Shown here: positions 4,566-8,448 of the stretch, in pieces
Numbering within the stretch: the stretch's first letter is position 1
Layout of the letters: each line of letters begins with the position of its first letter
Assembly (NCBI GenBank): GCA_945949475.1
Contig: CAMFET010000026.1
Location: 1-8,448 of the forward strand
DNA from: an uncultured Phascolarctobacterium sp.
GTDB taxonomy: Bacteria; Bacillota; Negativicutes; Acidaminococcales; Acidaminococcaceae
Length of the DNA stretch: 8,448 bases
Direction: 5' to 3'
Made by a program: the position numbers and the translations under genes
The notes under the pieces: generated by a model
Databases searched by the model: none
Told to the model about the DNA's origin: nothing
The model's input: the letters and a program-made list of their open reading frames with translations, nothing else

Positions 4566-6760
4566 TGAGCATTAATCCTGATTTCACTAAAGTATCTGTT
4601 CCGGATCATCCGTCCTGCTCTTATGAAGAATGGAAGAAAAACCTGGAAGCGAAAATGGGCGAAAATTATGATGCCCTTTACGATACAACCTTGGAGCGTA
4701 TTCCTAAAGAACCGCTGTATACCAAGGATATCTATGCTAAATGCAACCATTTGGACTTTATGAGCGGTATTCCTCCGTTCCTGCGTGGCCCTTATTCCAC
4801 CATGTATGTTTTCCGTCCCTGGACTGTACGCCAATATGCAGGCTTCTCCACTGCAGAGGAATCCAACGCTTTCTATCGCCGTAATTTGGCCGCCGGTCAA
4901 AAGGGCCTGTCCATCGCCTTCGACCTGCCCACCCACCGCGGCTATGATGCCGATAACCCACGTGTTGTAGGCGACGTAGGTAAGGCTGGCGTATCTGTAT
5001 GCTCCATGCTGGACATGAATATTCTGTTCAGCGGCATTCCTTTGGATCAAATGTCCGTATCCATGACCATGAACGGCGCCGTACTGCCCATTCTGGCCTT
5101 CTTCATCGTTTCCGGCGAGGAGCAGGGCGTTGATAAATCCATTATGGCAGGCACCATTCAAAACGATATCCTGAAGGAATTCATGGTGCGTAATACCTAT
5201 ATTTATCCGCCGGCTATGTCCATGCGTATTATCGGCGATATTTTTGAATATACCACTAAATATATGCCCAAATTCAACAGCATTTCTATTTCCGGCTATC
5301 ATATTCAGGAATGCGGCGCTACCTGCGACCTGGAGCTGGGCTATACTCTGGCAGATGGTATGGAATATATCCGTACCGGTGAAGCTGCCGGCCTGCCGGT
5401 GGATGCCTTCGCGAAACGCTTGTCCTTCTTCTGGGATATGGGCAAAAACTACTTCATGGAAGTGGCCAAGATGCGTGCGGCTCGCGTGCTGTGGGCTAAG
5501 ATCCTGAAGAGCTTTGGTGCTAAGAATCCGAAATCCATGGCGCTGCGCACCCATAGCCAAACCTCTGGCTGGTCCCTGACAGAGCAGGATCCCTTTAACA
5601 ATATTTCCAGAACCTGTATGGAAGCTATGTCTGCAGCCTTGGGCCACACCCAATCCCTGCATACTAACGCTTTGGACGAAGCTATCGCGCTGCCTACTGA
5701 TTTCTCCGCTCGCCTGGCCCGTAATACCCAGCTGTATATTCAGGACGAGACCAAGGTTTGCAAGATTATTGACCCGTGGGGCGGTTCCTATTATCTGGAA
5801 TACCTCACTAATGAGATTATTCGCCGTGCTTGGGCTCATATTCAAGAGGTTGAAGCTTTGGGCGGTATGGCCAAGGCTATTGCCACCGGCTTGCCCAAGA
5901 TGCGTATCGAAGAGTGCGCAGCTCGCCGTCAAGCTAATATCGATAGCGGTAAGGAAACCATCGTTGGCCTGAACAAGTATCGTTTGGCTAAGGAAGACCC
6001 GCTGAATGTATTGTCCATTGATAATACCGCTGTACGCAATGCCCAAATCAAGCGCTTGGAAAAACTGAGAGCAGAGCGTGATGGCGAAAAGGTTAGAGCT
6101 GACCTGGAGGCTATTACTCGCGCAGCCGAAAGCCGTGACAACGGCAACCTGCTGGAGATGGCTGTACAAGCAGCACGCGACCGTGCTTCCTTGGGCGAAA
6201 TTTCCGACGCAGTGGAAAAGGTTTCCGGTCGTTTCAATGCTGTAATCCACACTGTTTCCGGTGTATATTCTTCCGAATTCAGTGGCAACGACGATATGGA
6301 AAAAGCCACCAAGCTGGCTGATGAGTTTGAAAAGCTGGAGGGCCGTCGTCCGCGTATCTTCTTGGCCAAGATGGGTCAGGATGGTCATGACCGTGGCCAA
6401 AAGGTACTGGCAACCTCCTTTGCCGATATGGGCTGGACCGTCGACGTTGGTCCCTTGTTCCAAACTCCGGAGGAATCCGCACAGGATGCAGTGGATAACG
6501 ACGTTGATATGGTAGGCTTCTCCTCCCTGGCTGCAGGTCACAAGACCTTGCTGCCCGCTCTGGTTGAGGAATTGAAAAAACGCGGTCGTGAGGATATCAT
6601 GGTTTGCATTGGTGGCGTAATCCCTGCTCAAGACTATGATTATCTGTATGAGCATGGTGCTGCAGGCATCTTTGGCCCCGGCACCAATATTCCCAAATGC
6701 TGCATCCAGCTGCTGCAAATGCTGGTTGACCGCGCGAAGGCTGAACAGGCTGAGGACTGA
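4565..6760 (+). CDS. mutB: Methylmalonyl-CoA mutase, large (alpha, catalytic) subunit
   Basis: Catalytic subunit that rearranges succinyl-CoA and (R)-methylmalonyl-CoA by a 5-prime-deoxyadenosyl radical mechanism, the succinate-to-propionate step in fermenting Negativicutes. At 731 residues it is almost the length of the Propionibacterium enzyme (728) and very similar throughout. Key residues are present at a constant offset of +2: Tyr91 (Tyr89, in RQYAGFS), the CoA/substrate contacts Tyr77, Thr79, Met80 and Arg84, Arg209 (Arg207), and Tyr245-His246 (Tyr243-His244, in SGYHIQE). The C-terminal cobalamin domain has the base-off/His-on motif DGHDRG with His608 as cobalt ligand, followed by GFSSLAAGH and GGVIP for nucleotide-tail binding. 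AAGGGGA (4548-4554) lies 10 bases before the ATG, which overlaps the mutA stop. No key residue is missing, so the enzyme should be active. Confidence 0.98.
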   Translation: MSINPDFTKVSVPDHPSCSYEEWKKNLEAKMGENYDALYDTTLERIPKEPLYTKDIYAKCNHLDFMSGIPPFLRGPYSTMYVFRPWTVRQYAGFSTAEESNAFYRRNLAAGQKGLSIAFDLPTHRGYDADNPRVVGDVGKAGVSVCSMLDMNILFSGIPLDQMSVSMTMNGAVLPILAFFIVSGEEQGVDKSIMAGTIQNDILKEFMVRNTYIYPPAMSMRIIGDIFEYTTKYMPKFNSISISGYHIQECGATCDLELGYTLADGMEYIRTGEAAGLPVDAFAKRLSFFWDMGKNYFMEVAKMRAARVLWAKILKSFGAKNPKSMALRTHSQTSGWSLTEQDPFNNISRTCMEAMSAALGHTQSLHTNALDEAIALPTDFSARLARNTQLYIQDETKVCKIIDPWGGSYYLEYLTNEIIRRAWAHIQEVEALGGMAKAIATGLPKMRIEECAARRQANIDSGKETIVGLNKYRLAKEDPLNVLSIDNTAVRNAQIKRLEKLRAERDGEKVRADLEAITRAAESRDNGNLLEMAVQAARDRASLGEISDAVEKVSGRFNAVIHTVSGVYSSEFSGNDDMEKATKLADEFEKLEGRRPRIFLAKMGQDGHDRGQKVLATSFADMGWTVDVGPLFQTPEESAQDAVDNDVDMVGFSSLAAGHKTLLPALVEELKKRGREDIMVCIGGVIPAQDYDYLYEHGAAGIFGPGTNIPKCCIQLLQMLVDRAKAEQAED

Positions 6761-6770
6761 GGTGATGTAA

Positions 6771-7946
6771 ATGCCTGAAACTGGTGAAAAAGATATTAGG
6801 CCGAGCTGGGTTCCTCTTAAAAAAGATCCCAACTTTGCTTGCTCCGTTATGGGCGGTATTGATAGTGCCGTAAACGCTGTTTCTGAAGAAAAGTATACGC
6901 CGGTAGAGCAGATTAAAAGATTTCCTTTGCGGAAAAAGCCTACTCCGGAACAGCTAATTAAAGGAGTCAGTGAGGGCGATCGCAAAACTCTTTCCCAAGC
7001 TATTACTTTGATTGAAAGCAATGCTCCCAAGGATTTTGATAAAGCGCAACGGGTGCTGCAGTCCCTCTTGCCCCGCACGGGCAAGGCCCTGCGCATTGGC
7101 ATCAGCGGTGTGCCCGGTGCCGGCAAGAGCACATTTATCGAAGCCTTTGGCCAAATGCTGTGCAAGCAGGGCTATAAGGTGGCCGTGCTGGCGGTGGACC
7201 CCACCAGCTCCATAACCGGTGGCTCTATTTTGGGCGATAAAACCCGTATGCAGATGCTGTCCCGTGAACCCAATTGCTTTATTCGCCCTTCCCCGGCCAA
7301 GGGAACCTTGGGCGGTGTGGCTCGCAAAAGCCGCGAAACCATGCTGCTATGCGAGGCCGCTGGCTGTGATGTAATCTTAGTAGAAACTGTTGGCGTAGGG
7401 CAAAGCGAAATTACCGTGCGTTCCATGGTGGACTTTTTTATGCTGGTTGTGCTCACCGGTGCAGGTGACGATTTGCAGGGCATTAAGAAGGGCATTATGG
7501 AGGTTGCGGATGCCATTGTGGTTAACAAGGCTGATGGGGATAATTTGCCCAAGGCTATTGTGACCCAGGGTGAGTATGAACGGATGATTGAGTTCATTCG
7601 TCCTGCTACCGAGGGCTGGAAAACCCATGCCTATCGCTGCTCTGCCCTTACCGGCGAGGGCCTGCTAGAGCTGTGGGCGGTGATGCGCAAGTTCGAAAAG
7701 GTGACTAAGGAATCGGGCGCTTTTGCAAGACGGCGCAAAAGCCAGACGGTGTCCTGGGTTAATAGCATGATTGATGAGCATTTGCATAATCTTTTCTTTG
7801 AGGATCCAATGATTAAAGGGCGTTTGCCCGCTGTTATGGAGGCTGCTGTTAATGGTGTGGTTTCACCTAGCCAGGCAGTTACAGAATTGATTCGTGCTTT
7901 TGATATAGATCGTGCTGCAGCAAAGCATTACAATCAATATAAATAA
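6771..7946 (+). CDS. meaB: Methylmalonyl-CoA mutase-associated GTPase MeaB (ArgK family)
   Basis: G3E-family P-loop GTPase that binds the mutase, gates transfer of adenosylcobalamin into it and protects it from inactivation. Visible motifs are Walker A GVPGAGKST (113-121), the switch/base region AVDPTSS (141-147), GGSILGDKTRM (150-160), Walker B VETVGVGQSE (204-213) with Glu205, the NKAD guanine-specificity motif (252-255) and a SAL motif (291-293). The C-terminal arm used for dimerisation is complete. The protein is 391 residues, compared with about 330 for E. coli ArgK and Methylorubrum MeaB. The extra length is an N-terminal extension of roughly 57 residues before TPEQLIKGVSEGD, where the common family starts. 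The chosen ATG has AGGTGA (6760-6765) with a 5-base spacer and lies 10 bases after the mutB stop, so the extension is probably translated. The names argK and ygfD are older labels for this family. Confidence 0.96.
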   Translation: MPETGEKDIRPSWVPLKKDPNFACSVMGGIDSAVNAVSEEKYTPVEQIKRFPLRKKPTPEQLIKGVSEGDRKTLSQAITLIESNAPKDFDKAQRVLQSLLPRTGKALRIGISGVPGAGKSTFIEAFGQMLCKQGYKVAVLAVDPTSSITGGSILGDKTRMQMLSREPNCFIRPSPAKGTLGGVARKSRETMLLCEAAGCDVILVETVGVGQSEITVRSMVDFFMLVVLTGAGDDLQGIKKGIMEVADAIVVNKADGDNLPKAIVTQGEYERMIEFIRPATEGWKTHAYRCSALTGEGLLELWAVMRKFEKVTKESGAFARRRKSQTVSWVNSMIDEHLHNLFFEDPMIKGRLPAVMEAAVNGVVSPSQAVTELIRAFDIDRAAAKHYNQYK

Positions 7947-7949
7947 AAG

Positions 7950-7983
7950 GGTGGCAGGGCATTTTAGCTCTGCCGCCTTTTTT
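7950..7983 (+). terminator. Strong rho-independent terminator of the mut operon
   Basis: GGTGGCAGGGC (7950-7960) pairs over 11 bases, with two G-U or U-G wobbles, with GCTCTGCCGCC (7967-7977) around a 6-base loop, and is followed by TTTTTT (7978-7983). It starts 3 bases after the meaB stop codon and marks the operon end, separating it from the MATE gene. Confidence 0.92.
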
Positions 7984-8029
7984 ACTCTTAAGAACCCTAT
8001 TGCTAAAATCTCCGTACTGTGATAACATA

Positions 8030-8067
8030 TATATCTAAGTTGCTTATATATATTAGTATTATATATG
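8030..8067 (+). promoter_or_regulatory. AT-rich region with imperfect dyad and weak promoter before the MATE gene
   Basis: TATATCTAAG (8030-8039) mirrors CTTATATATA (8043-8052) with one mismatch around TTG. TTGCTT (8040-8045) followed after 16 bases by TATATG (8062-8067) is a possible promoter, overlapping the dyad. Such an overlap would suit a repressor of an efflux gene, but the sequence is so AT-rich that both could be chance. Confidence 0.3.
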
Positions 8068-8089
8068 AATAAGGGAGTTGTATGATTAT

Positions 8090-8448
8090 ATGAGGTTGCT
8101 TACGGATAGGGAATACCTAGGCTTAACGGTGCCCTTTATGCTTTCTACGATGACGCAGCCCTTGATGGGAGCGGTGAATACGGCGGTGATGGGCCAGCTG
8201 CCGGACCCTAAATACATTGCCGCCGTGTCGCTGGGAGCTATTTTGTTCAATAATCTTTACTGGCTCTTTGGCTTTCTGCGTGTGAGCACCACGGGCTATG
8301 CGGCCCAAGCTCATGGCGCGGCAGATCAAAGGCTCAGTATGCTGGCCTTCTTTAAGCCCTTGGTGCTGGCCACAATCGTGAGCCTGCTGTGCATTGTGCT
8401 GCAAAGGCCCATAGTGGATTGTTATTTGGGGATGATTGGCGCTGCGGC
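8090..8448 (+). CDS. MATE (DinF-like) family efflux transporter, partial (N-terminal 119 codons)
   Basis: Multidrug and toxic compound extrusion carriers are 12-helix inner-membrane antiporters of about 440-460 residues; only the first three helices are in the window. Helix 1 spans roughly residues 11-35, helix 2 residues 43-70 and helix 3 residues 88-110. DinF-group hallmarks are TAVMGQL (31-37), AAVSLGA (44-50), WLFGFLR (58-64) and TTGYAAQAHG (67-76). In helix 1 the usual Asp of the (V)DTAV motif is Asn30. The ATG at 8090 is chosen because an upstream ATG (8082) reads only ATG-ATT-ATA-TGA. GGGAG (8073-8077) is 12 bases before 8090, longer than ideal, but only 4 bases before 8082. The gene has its own control region after the mut terminator; the substrate is unknown. 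Confidence 0.9.
   Translation, partial: MRLLTDREYLGLTVPFMLSTMTQPLMGAVNTAVMGQLPDPKYIAAVSLGAILFNNLYWLFGFLRVSTTGYAAQAHGAADQRLSMLAFFKPLVLATIVSLLCIVLQRPIVDCYLGMIGAA

Noticed and set aside
4469..7165. An 898-codon open frame on the minus strand, antisense to mutB and the start of meaB
   Set aside because: It lies exactly opposite strongly conserved, motif-complete genes, has no recognisable domains, and can be explained by the codon bias of mutB, which leaves few antisense stops. I see no ribosome-binding site argument for it.
1..8448. CRISPR arrays, insertion sequences, att sites, tRNA or rRNA genes
   Set aside because: No regularly spaced repeats, transposase-like frames, terminal inverted repeats or tRNA cloverleaf features were seen on either strand.

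Overview
The window looks like chromosomal DNA from an anaerobic, propionate-forming member of the Firmicutes, most likely a Negativicutes relative (Phascolarctobacterium, Selenomonas or Dialister type). Evidence for this is the two-subunit methylmalonyl-CoA mutase with its MeaB GTPase, strong Gram-positive-style AGGAG ribosome-binding sites, a consensus sigma-A-type promoter, a cobalamin riboswitch and intermediate GC content. The genus assignment is inference; no rRNA or other marker gene is present.

Layout. (1) Bases 1-860, minus strand: the N-terminal 286 codons of a zinc-dependent M14-type deacylase of the succinylglutamate desuccinylase/aspartoacylase family, running off the left edge. 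(2) Bases 861-1686: an 826-base stretch without a confident gene. It holds the minus-strand promoter of the deacylase, a perfect TTGACA-N17-TATAAT promoter on the plus strand, a full-looking cobalamin aptamer (1127-1274), a probable terminator platform just after it, and a second segment with its own antiterminator/terminator logic ending at 1660. (3) 1687-2109: a 140-residue protein that I read as an MsrA-fold protein whose methionine sulfoxide reductase active site has been lost. (4) 2110-2324: a structured gap. (5) 2325-7946: mutA, mutB and meaB, tightly packed (1-base overlap, then a 10-base gap), ended by a strong rho-independent terminator. (6) 8090 to the right edge: the N-terminus of a MATE-family efflux transporter.

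How the parts work together. MutA/MutB form the adenosylcobalamin-dependent heterodimer that interconverts succinyl-CoA and (R)-methylmalonyl-CoA, and MeaB protects and reloads the mutase with intact cofactor. In fermenting Negativicutes this is the central step from succinate to propionate. The epimerase and decarboxylase are not in the window. The leader joins a B12 sensor to a B12-using enzyme, the reverse of the usual logic in which B12 switches off B12 synthesis, uptake or B12-independent isozymes. Either the switch is activating, or it down-tunes the genes by an uncommon logic. The second attenuator, the possible small leader ORF inside it and the active-site-less MsrA-like gene between sensor and enzyme are the least explained parts of the window.
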